DNA of 64,000 bases, from contig NZ_JABAEX010000004.1 of the NCBI RefSeq assembly GCF_012843315.1, positions 54,304 through 118,303 of the forward strand, given 5' to 3'. Source of the DNA: Streptococcus sp. WB01_FAA12 (GTDB taxonomy: Bacteria; Bacillota; Bacilli; Lactobacillales; Streptococcaceae). Within the stretch, counting starts at the first letter, position 1. Each line of letters begins with the position of its first letter. A program made the translations under genes and the position numbers. The notes beneath the pieces are model-generated. The model ran no database searches and was not told the DNA's origin. It was given only the letters and a program-made list of their open reading frames with translations. Positions 48,908 through 58,061 of this stretch are shown here, piece after piece.

Positions 48908-49694
48908 TTTGCTGGGCTTGTCCTTATTTTTCATGACAGCCTGTGGGACAAGCGATGTTGCAGCAGATTCTACAGATATATGGAGTAAATTTGTCTATTT
49001 TTTTGCTGAAATCATCCGCTTCTTGTCCTTTGACATTAGTATCGGAGTGGGGATTATCCTCTTCACAATCTTGATCCGGACGATTTTATTGCCAGTCTTT
49101 CAGACTCAGATGGTGGCCTCAAGAAAAATGCAAGAGGCTCAACCACGCATCAAGGCTCTGCAAGAACAATATCCAGGTCGTGATATGGAAAGTAGAACCA
49201 AGCTGGATCAGGAGATGCGGAAGGTCTATAAAGAATTAGGGGTCAAACACTCTTCTTCTCTCTGGCCGATTTTGATTCAAATGCCGGTTCTCTTGGCTCT
49301 CTTCCAAGCCTTGACTCGAGTGGACTTTTTGAAAACAGGGCATTTTTTGTGGGTGAACCTTGGGGGAGTAGACACAAGCTTTATCCTTCCGATTTTGGCA
49401 GCAGTCTTTACCTTCTTAAGCAGTTGGTTATCGAATAAGGCTTTGCCTGAAAGAAGTGGAGCTATGACAGGGATGATGTACGGAATGCCTGTACTGATCT
49501 TTATCTTTGCCATCTCTTCACCTAGTGGCGTAGCCTTGTACTGGGCAGTATCCAATGCTTATCAAGTTTTGCAAACCTACTTCTTAAATAATCCTTTTAA
49601 GATTATTGCAGCGCGTGAGGCGGAAGTACAAGCTAAAAAAGATTTGGAAAATAGAAAAAGAAAAGCCAAGAAAAAGGCTCAGAAAACGAAATAA
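48882..49694 (+). CDS. yidC: Membrane insertase YidC/OxaA (lipoprotein type)
   Basis: A 270-residue insertase with lipobox [10 protein letters not shown] (Cys at about residue 21). Five membrane segments follow, with the cytoplasmic loop [20 protein letters not shown] and [20 protein letters not shown]. The C-terminal tail is strongly basic ([15 protein letters not shown]). It inserts small membrane proteins alone or with SecYEG. GTG start inside rnpA. The rnpA-yidC-khpB order is standard. Confidence 0.95.
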   Translation: MKKKLQLTSLLGLSLFFMTACGTSDVAADSTDIWSKFVYFFAEIIRFLSFDISIGVGIILFTILIRTILLPVFQTQMVASRKMQEAQPRIKALQEQYPGRDMESRTKLDQEMRKVYKELGVKHSSSLWPILIQMPVLLALFQALTRVDFLKTGHFLWVNLGGVDTSFILPILAAVFTFLSSWLSNKALPERSGAMTGMMYGMPVLIFIFAISSPSGVALYWAVSNAYQVLQTYFLNNPFKIIAAREAEVQAKKDLENRKRKAKKKAQKTK

Positions 49695-49711
49695 TAAGGA
49701 GGAATCTGATA

Positions 49712-50701
49712 ATGGTATTATTTACAGGTTCAACTGTTGAAGAAGCAATCCAGAAAGGATTGAAAGAGTTAGGTATTCCGAGAATGAAGACTCACATCAA
49801 GGTCGTGTCCAAAGAGAAGAAAGGTTTTTTAGGCTTATTTGGGAAAAAACCAGCTCAAGTTGATATTGAGGCGATTAGTGAGACGACTGTGATTAAGGCC
49901 AATCAACAAGCTGTAAAAGGTGTTCCGAAAGAGATCAATGAACAAAACGAACCTGTTAAGACAGTAACAGAGGCGACAGTTGATCTTGGTCATGTTGTTG
50001 AGGCGATCAAAAAAATAGAAGAGGAAGGTCAGGGTGTTTCTGATGAAATCAAGGCTGAAATCTTGAAAAATGAGAAACATGCTAGCACGATTTTAGAAGA
50101 AACAGGTCACATCGCAATTTTAAATGAATTGCAGACAGGAGATGCTGGAGTGGAAGACCCAGCAGAGTGTGAAGAATTTGTATCTATGTCAGAATCGGTA
50201 GAAAGCCAGTCTTTGGAAGATCTAGGTTTGAAGGTGGAGCCGAGTTATGACATCGAACAAGTAGCAACTCAAGTGGCTAACTATGTCCAAACCATTGTGG
50301 ATGATATGGATGTTGAAGGGACGATTTCAAGCGACTACAATCGTCGCACGATTAATCTTCAAATCGATACCAATGAGCCTGGTCGCATTATCGGCTATCA
50401 TGGGAAAGTATTGAAAGCACTTCAGCTTTTGGCGCAAAACTACCTCTACAATCGTTATTCAAGAACTTTTTATATTACAATCAACGTCAATGATTACGTT
50501 GAACATCGTGCAGAAGTGTTGCAAACCTACGCTCAAAAATTAGCGACTCGCGTTTTGGAGGAAGGTCGTAGCCAGCAAACAGATCCAATGTCGAATAGCG
50601 AACGCAAGATTATCCATCGCATTATTTCACGCATAGATGGGGTGACCAGCTATTCTGAGGGCGATGAGCCAAATCGCTATGTTGTCGTAGATGCAGAATA
50701 A
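49712..50701 (+). CDS. khpB: RNA-binding protein KhpB (Jag/EloR)
   Basis: A 329-residue regulator of cell elongation and division. The Jag N domain (1-52: FTGSTVEEAIQKGLKELGIP, KKGFLGLFGKKPAQV) is followed by a long acidic linker (about 60-175), a KH domain (GRIIGYHGKVLKALQLLAQN) and the R3H domain (about 265-329: VLEEGRSQQTDPMSNSERKI). With KhpA it binds mRNAs such as ftsA and is a substrate of StkP. Good ribosome site AAGGAGGAATC. Confidence 0.95.
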   Translation: MVLFTGSTVEEAIQKGLKELGIPRMKTHIKVVSKEKKGFLGLFGKKPAQVDIEAISETTVIKANQQAVKGVPKEINEQNEPVKTVTEATVDLGHVVEAIKKIEEEGQGVSDEIKAEILKNEKHASTILEETGHIAILNELQTGDAGVEDPAECEEFVSMSESVESQSLEDLGLKVEPSYDIEQVATQVANYVQTIVDDMDVEGTISSDYNRRTINLQIDTNEPGRIIGYHGKVLKALQLLAQNYLYNRYSRTFYITINVNDYVEHRAEVLQTYAQKLATRVLEEGRSQQTDPMSNSERKIIHRIISRIDGVTSYSEGDEPNRYVVVDAE

Positions 50702-50704
50702 ACA

Positions 50705-50728
50705 AAATCAGGCTTGTCCTGATTTTTT
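50705..50728 (+). terminator. khpB terminator
   Basis: AATCAGG (50706-50712) and CCTGATT (50718-50724) followed by TTTT. Confidence 0.85.
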
Positions 50729-50754
50729 GTTAGAAAAGGGAGAAGAAACAGATG

Positions 50755-51375
50755 ATGGAAGCAATCAAGAACTATCTATCTTATGCGGGAATCCAGTACC
50801 GTAATCCAGATAAGGCTGGAGATGAGCGAGAGAAGATGCTAGAATTGCGCCACAAAGGGCAGGAGGCTCGCAAGGCTTTTACGAACTTAGCTAAGGCCTT
50901 CCAAGAAAAGCATCCAGAATGGCAACTGCAACAGACTAGTCAGTGGATGAATCAAGCGCAACGCTTGCGACCGCATTTCTGGGTCTATCTACAGAGGAAT
51001 GGACAAGTGACAGAACCTATGATGGCTCTTCGTTTGTATGGAACACCTGCTGACTTTGGGATTTCTTTGGAAGTTAGTTTCATCGAGCGAAAGAAAGATG
51101 AACAGACCTTAGACAAGCAAGCCAAGGTTTTAGAGCTTCCAGCGGTAGAAGGAATTTATTATCTAGTCTACTCAAATGGGGAAGGTCATAAGGTGGAGGC
51201 TACTGAGGAGAATCGCCGTACTTTACGCGAGAAGGTGAGCAGTCAGGAAGCCCGAAAAGTCTTAGTCAAGTCAGATGTTTCCTTCATTGAAAATCAGTCA
51301 GTAGAAGCGATATTGGAGGAGCTAGAAGACGCTTATACTCGTTTGCTCCCGTACTATGAAGTGACGAGGGGATAG
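50755..51375 (+). CDS. HI_0552-like conserved protein
   Basis: A 206-residue soluble protein. It starts EAIKNYLSYAGIQYRNPDKA and contains WMNQAQRLRPHFWVYLQRNG and LRLYGTPADFGISLEVSFIE. I associate these with the HI_0552 family (sometimes mislabelled glucose-6-phosphate dehydrogenase family). No catalytic motif seen, function unknown. ATG at 50755 (second of two adjacent ATG) behind GGGAGAAGAAACAG. Between khpB and tkt, with own spacing and no visible strong promoter, so read-through of the upstream terminator is likely. Confidence 0.65.
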   Translation: MEAIKNYLSYAGIQYRNPDKAGDEREKMLELRHKGQEARKAFTNLAKAFQEKHPEWQLQQTSQWMNQAQRLRPHFWVYLQRNGQVTEPMMALRLYGTPADFGISLEVSFIERKKDEQTLDKQAKVLELPAVEGIYYLVYSNGEGHKVEATEENRRTLREKVSSQEARKVLVKSDVSFIENQSVEAILEELEDAYTRLLPYYEVTRG

Positions 51376-51412
51376 ACAAATCAAATGTGTTAGATGAACG
51401 CAAATTGTTTTA

Positions 51413-51441
51413 TTGCTATTCTATGCATTTTTTCATATAAT
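51413..51441 (+). promoter_or_regulatory. tkt promoter
   Basis: TTGCTA (51413-51418), 17 bp, TATAAT (51436-51441), about 50 bp before the start codon. Confidence 0.75.
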
Positions 51442-51493
51442 AGAAAAATAGGATGTGTGATTCATTAATCACCTCAAAGAGAAAGGAAATTCT

Positions 51494-53470
51494 ATGTCAA
51501 ATCTATCTGTTAATGCAATTCGTTTTCTAGGTATTGACGCCATTAACAAAGCAAACTCAGGTCACCCAGGGGTGGTTATGGGGGCTGCTCCAATGGCCTA
51601 TAGCCTCTTTACAAAGCAACTTCGTATCAATCCAGCTCAACCAAACTGGATTAACCGCGATCGCTTTATTCTTTCAGCAGGACACGGATCTATGCTTCTC
51701 TATGCCCTTCTTCACCTTTCTGGTTTTGAAGATGTCAGCATGGATGAAGTCAAGAACTTCCGCCAATGGGGTTCCAAAACACCAGGTCACCCAGAATTTG
51801 GGCATACTGCAGGGGTTGACGCTACGACAGGTCCTCTAGGGCAAGGGATTTCAACTGCTACTGGTTTTGCCCAAGCAGAACGTTTCCTTGCAGCGAAGTA
51901 TAACCGTGAAGGCTTCAATATCTTTGACCACTATACTTATGTGATCTGTGGAGACGGAGACTTGATGGAAGGTGTCTCAAGTGAGGCAGCTTCATACGCA
52001 GGTTTGCAAAAACTTGACAAGTTGGTGGTTCTGTATGATTCAAATGACATCAACTTGGATGGTGAGACAAAGGATTCCTTTACAGAAAGTGTTCGTGACC
52101 GTTACAATGCCTACGGTTGGCATACAGCCTTGGTTGAAGATGGAACAGACTTGGAAGCAATCCATGCGGCTATCGAAGCTGCTAAAGCTTCAGGCAAACC
52201 ATCTTTGATTGAAGTGAAGACTGTTATTGGATACGGTTCTCCAAACAAACAAGGAACCAATGCTGTACACGGTGCTCCTCTTGGAGCCGACGAAACTGCA
52301 GCAACTCGTCAAGCCCTCGGTTGGAACTATGAACCATTTGAAATTCCAGAGCAAGTTTATGCTGATTTTAAAGAAAATGTTGCAGACCGTGGTGCATCAG
52401 CTTATCAAGCTTGGACAAAACTAGTTGCTGATTATAAAGAAGCGCATCCAGAACTTGCTGCAGAAGTAGAAGCCATTATCGACGGCCGTGATCCAGTTAA
52501 AGTGACTCCAGCAGACTTCCCAGCCTTAGAAAATGGCTTCTCTCAAGCAACTCGTAATTCAAGTCAAGATGCTTTGAACGTTGTAGCTGCTAAATTGCCA
52601 ACTTTCTTAGGTGGTTCAGCTGACCTTGCTCACTCAAACATGACTTACATCAAAACGGATGGACTTCAAGATGATGCCAATCGCTTGAACCGCAACATTC
52701 AGTTTGGTGTTCGTGAATTTGCAATGGGAACGATTTTGAACGGGATGGCTCTTCATGGTGGACTTCGTGTTTACGGTGGTACTTTCTTTGTCTTCTCTGA
52801 CTATGTGAAAGCAGCTGTCCGTTTGTCAGCCTTGCAAGGACTTCCTGTGACTTATGTCTTCACCCACGATTCTATTGCAGTTGGTGAAGATGGTCCAACT
52901 CACGAACCAGTTGAACACTTAGCTGGTCTCCGTGCTATGCCAAATCTGAATGTTTTCCGCCCAGCAGATGCGCGTGAAACTCAAGCGGCTTGGTACCTTG
53001 CAGTGACAAGCGAAAAAACACCAACTGCCCTTGTCTTGACACGTCAAAACTTGACTGTCGAAGAGGGAACAGACTTTGACAAGGTTGCAAAAGGTGCCTA
53101 TGTTGTCTATGAAAATGCAGCAGACTTTGATACTATCTTGATTGCAACAGGTTCAGAGGTGAATTTGGCTGTCGCAGCTGCCAAAGAATTGGCTAGTCAA
53201 AGCGCAAAAGTCCGTGTAGTTAGCATGCCATCTACAGATGTCTTTGACGCACAAGATGCAGCTTACAAGGAAGAAATCCTTCCAAGTGCAATCCGCCGTC
53301 GTGTTGCAGTTGAAATGGGTGCAACTCAAAACTGGTACAAATATGTCGGTCTTGATGGTGCAGTTCTCGGTATTGATACCTTCGGAGCATCTGCCCCAGC
53401 ACCAAAAGTCTTGGCAGAGCATGGATTTACGGTAGAAAATCTAGTCAAAGTTGTCCAAAACTTGAAATAA
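51494..53470 (+). CDS. tkt: Transketolase
   Basis: A 658-residue thiamine-diphosphate enzyme moving two-carbon units between sugar phosphates in the pentose phosphate pathway. It shows [37 protein letters not shown], the ThDP motif [20 protein letters not shown] ending in Asp-Ser-Asn-Asp, and [20 protein letters not shown] in the pyrimidine domain. Strong codon bias. Ribosome site AAAGGAAATTCT. Confidence 0.97.
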   Translation: MSNLSVNAIRFLGIDAINKANSGHPGVVMGAAPMAYSLFTKQLRINPAQPNWINRDRFILSAGHGSMLLYALLHLSGFEDVSMDEVKNFRQWGSKTPGHPEFGHTAGVDATTGPLGQGISTATGFAQAERFLAAKYNREGFNIFDHYTYVICGDGDLMEGVSSEAASYAGLQKLDKLVVLYDSNDINLDGETKDSFTESVRDRYNAYGWHTALVEDGTDLEAIHAAIEAAKASGKPSLIEVKTVIGYGSPNKQGTNAVHGAPLGADETAATRQALGWNYEPFEIPEQVYADFKENVADRGASAYQAWTKLVADYKEAHPELAAEVEAIIDGRDPVKVTPADFPALENGFSQATRNSSQDALNVVAAKLPTFLGGSADLAHSNMTYIKTDGLQDDANRLNRNIQFGVREFAMGTILNGMALHGGLRVYGGTFFVFSDYVKAAVRLSALQGLPVTYVFTHDSIAVGEDGPTHEPVEHLAGLRAMPNLNVFRPADARETQAAWYLAVTSEKTPTALVLTRQNLTVEEGTDFDKVAKGAYVVYENAADFDTILIATGSEVNLAVAAAKELASQSAKVRVVSMPSTDVFDAQDAAYKEEILPSAIRRRVAVEMGATQNWYKYVGLDGAVLGIDTFGASAPAPKVLAEHGFTVENLVKVVQNLK

Positions 53471-53476
53471 TCGTAG

Positions 53477-53504
53477 AAATCAGAGTGAAAGCTCTGATTT
53501 TTTA
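53477..53504 (+). terminator. tkt terminator
   Basis: AAATCAGAG (53477-53485) pairs with CTCTGATTT (53492-53500), followed by TTTTA. Confidence 0.88.
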
Positions 53505-53528
53505 TAATCATAAAAACAAGGCACAATC

Positions 53529-53557
53529 TTGTAAAAGTAGCTGAAATTTGATATAGT
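53529..53557 (+). promoter_or_regulatory. yajC promoter
   Basis: TTGTAA (53529-53534), 17 bp, TATAGT (53552-53557), about 30 bp before the start codon. Confidence 0.6.
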
Positions 53558-53589
53558 AGTCCTATGTAAAATACAAAGGAGAAAATACT

Positions 53590-53919
53590 ATGGAAAATAT
53601 TAGTCCAAATTTAACATTTGTGATCATGCTTGTAGGTATGTTTGCCTTGATGTTCTTTATGCAACGTTCTCAAAAGAAACAAGCACAAAAGCGTATGGAA
53701 AGCTTGAACAAGCTTCAAAAAGGCTATGAAGTGATTACAATCGGTGGCCTTTACGGAACAGTGGATGAAGTAGATACTGAGAAAGGTACAATCGTACTGG
53801 ATGTAGATGGCGTTTATTTGACTTTTGAATTGGCTGCGATTAAGACTGTTTTGCCACTCAAAGAAGCTGTGACACCAGAAGGAACAGTTGTTGACGAAGG
53901 CGGAGCAATCGAAGAATAA
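53590..53919 (+). CDS. yajC: Preprotein translocase accessory subunit YajC
   Basis: A 109-residue membrane protein: one N-terminal membrane helix (NLTFVIMLVGMFALMFFMQR), then the conserved KKQAQKRMESLNKLQKGYEV and TIGGLYGTVDEVD, which mark YajC. The C-terminus is acidic. It associates with SecDF/YidC; streptococci lack clear SecDF, so its role there is uncertain. AAAGGAGAAAATACT ribosome site. Confidence 0.93.
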   Translation: MENISPNLTFVIMLVGMFALMFFMQRSQKKQAQKRMESLNKLQKGYEVITIGGLYGTVDEVDTEKGTIVLDVDGVYLTFELAAIKTVLPLKEAVTPEGTVVDEGGAIEE

Positions 53920-53945
53920 AACGGGACCTGTCACTCCCGTTTTTC
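53919..53945 (+). terminator. yajC terminator
   Basis: AAACGGGA (53919-53926) and TCCCGTTT (53935-53942), followed by TTC. Confidence 0.8.
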
Positions 53946-53966
53946 TATGAGACGAGAGGAAAAGGG

Positions 53967-54410
53967 ATGAAAAAAATAGTATTTGTTTGCTTAGGAAATA
54001 TTTGCCGAAGTCCCATGGCAGAGTTTGTGATGAAGTCCATAACGAGCGATTACCACGTCGAAAGCCGGGCAACGTCATCATGGGAACATGGCAATCCGAT
54101 TCATAGGGGAACGCAAGGGATTTTCCAGCAATATCGGATCCCGTATGACAAAGACAAAACATCACTCCAGATTCGTAGAGAAGATTTTGAGTTATTTGAT
54201 TACATTATCGGTATGGATGCTTCAAACGTTTCAGATCTGCGTCAAATGTGTCCTCAGGAATTGCAGCATAAGATCTACCCTTTTGCATCTGAAAGTGTTC
54301 CAGATCCTTGGTATACAGGAGATTTTGAGGAAACCTATGCGCGTATCACAAGTGGATGCCAAAACTGGCTAGATCGTTTAGAAAATGAGAGTGACAATGG
54401 AAAAGCTTAA
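53967..54410 (+). CDS. Low-molecular-weight protein-tyrosine phosphatase
   Basis: A 147-residue phosphatase with P-loop VCLGNICRSP (Cys8, Arg14) at the N-terminus and the general-acid Asp in SVPDPWYTGDF. The full fold is present. It may dephosphorylate tyrosine kinase systems such as capsule CpsD-type proteins, though none is in this window. GAGGAAAAGGG ribosome site. The stop overlaps the following MORN-repeat gene. Confidence 0.93.
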   Translation: MKKIVFVCLGNICRSPMAEFVMKSITSDYHVESRATSSWEHGNPIHRGTQGIFQQYRIPYDKDKTSLQIRREDFELFDYIIGMDASNVSDLRQMCPQELQHKIYPFASESVPDPWYTGDFEETYARITSGCQNWLDRLENESDNGKA

Positions 54411-54810
54411 AGAAATCTTCGAAAAATATCGAGTTTACCTAACTCGCCCACGTATAGAGATTGCAACTGTCCTTCTAATCGCTATCTGCGCCGTGTCAGT
54501 TTTTCTACTAAACACACCTAAAAAAGGTGTCCTGACACTTGATGGTGGTGCACTTGTTTATGATGGAACCTTGGTAAGAGGAAAGATGAATGGTCAAGGA
54601 ACCCTGACCTTTGAAAATGGAGACCAATATACAGGTGATTTCAATAATGGAGCCTTTAATGGAAAAGGGACTTTCCAATCAAAAGATGGCTGGAAATATG
54701 AAGGTGATTTTGTAAATGGCCAGGCTGAAGGTCAAGGGAAGTTGACTACCGAGCAGGAAGTTGTCTATGAAGGCAGCTTTAAACAAGGCGTCTTTCAACA
54801 AAAACAATAG
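54397..54810 (+). CDS. Membrane-anchored MORN-repeat protein
   Basis: A 137-residue protein with one membrane helix (about 20-38, IATVLLIAICAVSVFLLN) and an outside part of four MORN repeats: YDGTLVRGKMNGQGTLTFEN, YTGDFNNGAFNGKGTF, YEGDFVNGQAEGQGKLTT and YEGSFKQG. MORN repeats bind lipids or proteins; the bacterial role is unknown. The ATG at 54397 is taken rather than 54385 because of better spacing from AATGAGAG, with low certainty. Coupled to the phosphatase by 14 bp overlap, suggesting related function or mere operon packing. Confidence 0.85.
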   Translation: MEKLKEIFEKYRVYLTRPRIEIATVLLIAICAVSVFLLNTPKKGVLTLDGGALVYDGTLVRGKMNGQGTLTFENGDQYTGDFNNGAFNGKGTFQSKDGWKYEGDFVNGQAEGQGKLTTEQEVVYEGSFKQGVFQQKQ

Positions 54811-54835
54811 TCTCCAGATTAGGGGACTATTCTCA
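54806..54835 (+). terminator. Terminator after the MORN gene
   Basis: AATAGTCTCC (54806-54815) pairs with GGGGACTATT (54822-54831), followed by a short TTCTC; a modest terminator. Confidence 0.55.
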
Positions 54836-54845
54836 AAAGCAAAAA

Positions 54846-54859
54846 AGAAAGCGCTTTCT
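54846..54859. promoter_or_regulatory. cre-like palindrome upstream of adhE
   Basis: AGAAAGCGCTTTCT is a perfect 14-bp palindrome fitting the CcpA cre consensus (WGWAANCGNTWNCW). It lies about 180 bp before the adhE promoter, so CcpA control of fermentation is plausible. Confidence 0.6.
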
Positions 54860-54898
54860 AGAAATGGAGTCGATATCTGATTATCAACGAGAAAAAAC

Positions 54899-55009
54899 TT
54901 TGTGAAATAAAAAAATATTTTTCATAATTTCACAATCGTCCAGACAAAACTCTATTGTGCAGGTGCATTGAGAAAAAAATCACAATTCCACAAAATTTCT
55001 TTGTGAAAT
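54899..55009. promoter_or_regulatory. Rex-like half-sites upstream of adhE
   Basis: TTGTGAAAT (54900-54908) and its inverse ATTTCACAA (54927-54935), then ATCACAATTCC (about 54979) and TTGTGAAAT (55001-55009). TTGTGAA is the half-site of the NADH sensor Rex, so several copies mark a redox-controlled region. Confidence 0.6.
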
Positions 55010-55022
55010 GCTTATGAAACGG

Positions 55023-55073
55023 TTTACAAAGTCTTGAAAAAGAGTTATAATAAAATTGTGAAAAAATTAACAA
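55023..55073 (+). promoter_or_regulatory. adhE promoter and Rex operator
   Basis: TTTACA (55023-55028), 17 bp, TATAAT (55046-55051). Directly after the -10 is TTGTGAAAAAATTAACAA (55056-55073), an 18-bp near-match to the Rex box TTGTGAANNNNTTCACAA covering the start point. Binding under low NADH would block transcription. Confidence 0.8.
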
Positions 55074-55106
55074 AGGATTAAATCCTTGAAGGCTATGGAG
55101 GACAAT

Positions 55107-57758
55107 ATGGCTGATAAAAAAACGTTAACACCTGAGGAAAAACAACTCGCTGCTGAAAAGCATGTCGACGGGTTAGTGAAAAAGGCCTTGGTTGCGCTTG
55201 ATGAAATGCGCAAGTTGAATCAAGAGCAAGTTGACTACATCGTAGCGAAAGCTTCAGTTGCAGCTCTTGATGCGCACGGAATTCTTGCTCAACATGCAGT
55301 TGAAGAAACTGGTCGTGGTGTATTTGAAGACAAGGCTACAAAAAACCTTTTTGCCTGTGAGCACGTTGTGAATAATATGCGTGGTGTTAAAACTGTTGGA
55401 GTTATCGAAGATGATCCAGTTACAGGCTTGACTAAAATTGCAGAACCTGTCGGTGTAGTGTGTGGTGTCACTCCAACAACGAACCCAACATCAACAGCTA
55501 TTTTCAAATCATTGATTGCTTTGAAAACACGTAATCCAATCGTGTTTGCTTTCCACCCATCAGCTCAAGAATCTTCTGCTCACGCAGCACAAATCGTTCG
55601 TGATGCAGCTATCGCAGCTGGAGCACCTGAAAACTGTGTTCAATGGATTACAGAACCATCTATGGAAGCAACTGGAGCGCTTATGAACCACGAAGGTGTT
55701 GCAACTATCCTTGCAACTGGTGGTAATGCTATGGTTAAGGCGGCTTACTCATGTGGGAAACCAGCTCTTGGGGTAGGTGCCGGAAACGTTCCTGCTTATG
55801 TAGAAAAATCTGCTGACCTCCGTCAAGCTGCTCACGACATCGTTATGTCTAAATCATTTGATAATGGTATGGTCTGTGCATCAGAGCAAGCTGTTATCAT
55901 TGATAAAGAAGTGTATGACGAATTTGTAGAAGAATTCAAATCATACCATACTTACTTTGTAAACAAAAAAGAAAAAGCCCTTCTTGAAGAATTCTGTTTC
56001 GGTGTGAAAGCCAACAGCAAGAACTGTGCAGGTGCTAAACTAAATGCAAACATCGTTGGTAAACCAGCGGCATGGATTGCTGAACAAGCAGGATTTAGTG
56101 TTCCAGAAGGAACAAACATCTTGGCTGCAGAATGTGCAGAAGTAGGACCAAAAGAACCATTGACTCGTGAAAAATTGTCACCAGTCATTGCTGTCCTAAA
56201 AGCTGAAGACACTGAAGACGGACTTACAAAAGCTCGTCAAATGGTTGAGTTTAACGGACTTGGTCACTCAGCAGCCATCCATACAAAAGACGAAGCTCTT
56301 GCTAAACGCTTTGGTACAGAAATCAAAGCAATGCGTATTATCTGGAACTCTCCATCTACTTTCGGTGGTATCGGTGACGTATACAATGCCTTCATCCCAT
56401 CATTGACACTTGGATGTGGTTCATACGGACGCAACTCAGTTGGTGATAACGTGAGCGCTATCAACCTTCTAAACATCAAGAAAGTAGGGAAACGTAGAAA
56501 TAATATGCAATGGTTTAAAGTTCCTTCAAAAATTTACTTCGAACGCAATTCTATCCAATACCTTCAAACATGTGAAGATATTGAACGTGTTATGATTGTT
56601 ACAGATAAATCGATCGAAAAACTTGGCTTTGTTCAACGTGTTATCGACCAATTGAACGCGCGTAGCAACCGTGTAACTATCCAAGTCTTCTCAGATGTTG
56701 AACCAGATCCAGACATCACAACTGTAGAACGTGGTGCTGAAGTGATGAAAGCATTTGAACCAGATACAATCATCGCTCTTGGTGGTGGTTCTCCAATGGA
56801 CGCGGCCAAAGTAATGTGGCTCTTCTACGAACAACCAGAAATCGATTTCCGTGACTTGGTTCAAAAATTCATGGACATCCGTAAACGTGCCTTCCGCTTC
56901 CCATCACTTGGTAAGAAAGCGAAGTACATCGGTATCCCAACAACTTCTGGTACAGGTTCAGAAGTAACACCATTTGCCGTTATCTCTGATAAGAAAAACA
57001 ACCGTAAATACCCATTGGCTGACTACTCATTGACACCAACTATTGCCATTGTTGACCCTGCTTTGGTTGAATCAGTTCCTGACTTCATCGCTGCTGATAC
57101 AGGTATGGATGTCTTGACTCACGCTACTGAAGCTTATACTTCAAACTTTGCTAACGACTACACAGACGGTATTGCGCTTCAAACAATCAAACTTGTCTTT
57201 GAATGGTTGGAAAAATCTGTTAAGACAGCTGATCCAGAAGCTCGTGAGAAAATGCATAATGCATCTACAATGGCTGGTATGGCCTTCGCCAATGCCTTCC
57301 TTGGTATGAGCCACTCAATGGCCCACAAGATCGGTGGTGTTCACCACACTGTTCACGGACGTACAAATGCAATCTTGCTTCCATACGTTATCCGTTACAA
57401 CGGAACTCGTCCATCTAAGACTACTACATGGCCTAAATACAACTACTGGAAAGCTGATGAGAAATTCCAAGATATCGCGAAAATGCTTGGCTTGCCTCAC
57501 TCAACTCCAGAAGAAGCAGTTGAAGCATACGCTAAAGCTGTTTACGAACTTGGTGAAGCAGTTGGAATCACAATGAACTTCAAAGGATTTGGAATCGATG
57601 AAAAAGCTTGGAAAGACAGCTTGCATGAAATTGCCTTACTTGCTTATGAAGACCAATGTTCACCTGCAAACCCACGCTTGCCAATGGTAGCCGACATGGA
57701 AGAAATTATGGCAGATGCTTACTATGGCTATGCAGAACGTCCAGGACGTCGCAAATAA
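55107..57758 (+). CDS. adhE: Bifunctional aldehyde/alcohol dehydrogenase AdhE
   Basis: An 883-residue fusion: N-terminal CoA-acetylating aldehyde dehydrogenase (about 1-440; catalytic Cys in FDNGMVCASEQAV) and C-terminal iron-dependent alcohol dehydrogenase (about 455-883; IIALGGGSPMDAAKV and histidine ligands in MSHSMAHKIGGVHHTVHG). It reduces acetyl-CoA to ethanol, regenerating two NAD+. The ATG at 55107 follows GGAGGACAAT. It assembles into spirosomes. Control by Rex and possibly CcpA is suggested upstream. Confidence 0.97.
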   Translation: MADKKTLTPEEKQLAAEKHVDGLVKKALVALDEMRKLNQEQVDYIVAKASVAALDAHGILAQHAVEETGRGVFEDKATKNLFACEHVVNNMRGVKTVGVIEDDPVTGLTKIAEPVGVVCGVTPTTNPTSTAIFKSLIALKTRNPIVFAFHPSAQESSAHAAQIVRDAAIAAGAPENCVQWITEPSMEATGALMNHEGVATILATGGNAMVKAAYSCGKPALGVGAGNVPAYVEKSADLRQAAHDIVMSKSFDNGMVCASEQAVIIDKEVYDEFVEEFKSYHTYFVNKKEKALLEEFCFGVKANSKNCAGAKLNANIVGKPAAWIAEQAGFSVPEGTNILAAECAEVGPKEPLTREKLSPVIAVLKAEDTEDGLTKARQMVEFNGLGHSAAIHTKDEALAKRFGTEIKAMRIIWNSPSTFGGIGDVYNAFIPSLTLGCGSYGRNSVGDNVSAINLLNIKKVGKRRNNMQWFKVPSKIYFERNSIQYLQTCEDIERVMIVTDKSIEKLGFVQRVIDQLNARSNRVTIQVFSDVEPDPDITTVERGAEVMKAFEPDTIIALGGGSPMDAAKVMWLFYEQPEIDFRDLVQKFMDIRKRAFRFPSLGKKAKYIGIPTTSGTGSEVTPFAVISDKKNNRKYPLADYSLTPTIAIVDPALVESVPDFIAADTGMDVLTHATEAYTSNFANDYTDGIALQTIKLVFEWLEKSVKTADPEAREKMHNASTMAGMAFANAFLGMSHSMAHKIGGVHHTVHGRTNAILLPYVIRYNGTRPSKTTTWPKYNYWKADEKFQDIAKMLGLPHSTPEEAVEAYAKAVYELGEAVGITMNFKGFGIDEKAWKDSLHEIALLAYEDQCSPANPRLPMVADMEEIMADAYYGYAERPGRRK

Positions 57759-57774
57759 TCGTTTATCAGCCTAG

Positions 57775-57802
57775 AGGCAGGAGTTATCCTGCCTCTTTTC
57801 AT
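57775..57802 (+). terminator. adhE terminator
   Basis: GAGGCAGGA (57775-57783) pairs with TCCTGCCTC (57788-57796), followed by TTTTC. Confidence 0.85.
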
Positions 57803-57946
57803 AGTCCTATTTCTGAAGTTAGAGTTGAACTATGAGAAGAGAAGATTATGCGGATAGGATAGAATAGAAGATCCTAGAAATAAAAGATTAGGTGAATGAA
57901 GGGGATCGAAAAGTAGAAAAGCAAGAGAGAAAAACAACGCCCGTAC
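57803..57946. other. Intergenic stretch between adhE and gap
   Basis: AT- and purine-rich, with no ORF supported by a ribosome site and no clear hairpin. It precedes the gap promoter and may hold regulator sites that I cannot identify. Confidence 0.4.
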
Positions 57947-57975
57947 TTGCAATTCTACTTAAATAGTTATATAAT
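57947..57975 (+). promoter_or_regulatory. gap promoter
   Basis: TTGCAA (57947-57952), 17 bp, TATAAT (57970-57975). The start point lies about 80 bp before the coding sequence. Confidence 0.8.
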
Positions 57976-58061
57976 AATAATGTTGAAAGGTGATTTGTAG
58001 TGATTCAAGTTACTCTTTTCACAATAAAATTTTCAGGATTTTCATAAGGAGGAAATCACTA

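Noticed and set aside
55005..55030. Second cre site at GAAACGGTTTACA
   Set aside because: One base short of the consensus spacing; overlaps the -35 and is probably only promoter sequence.
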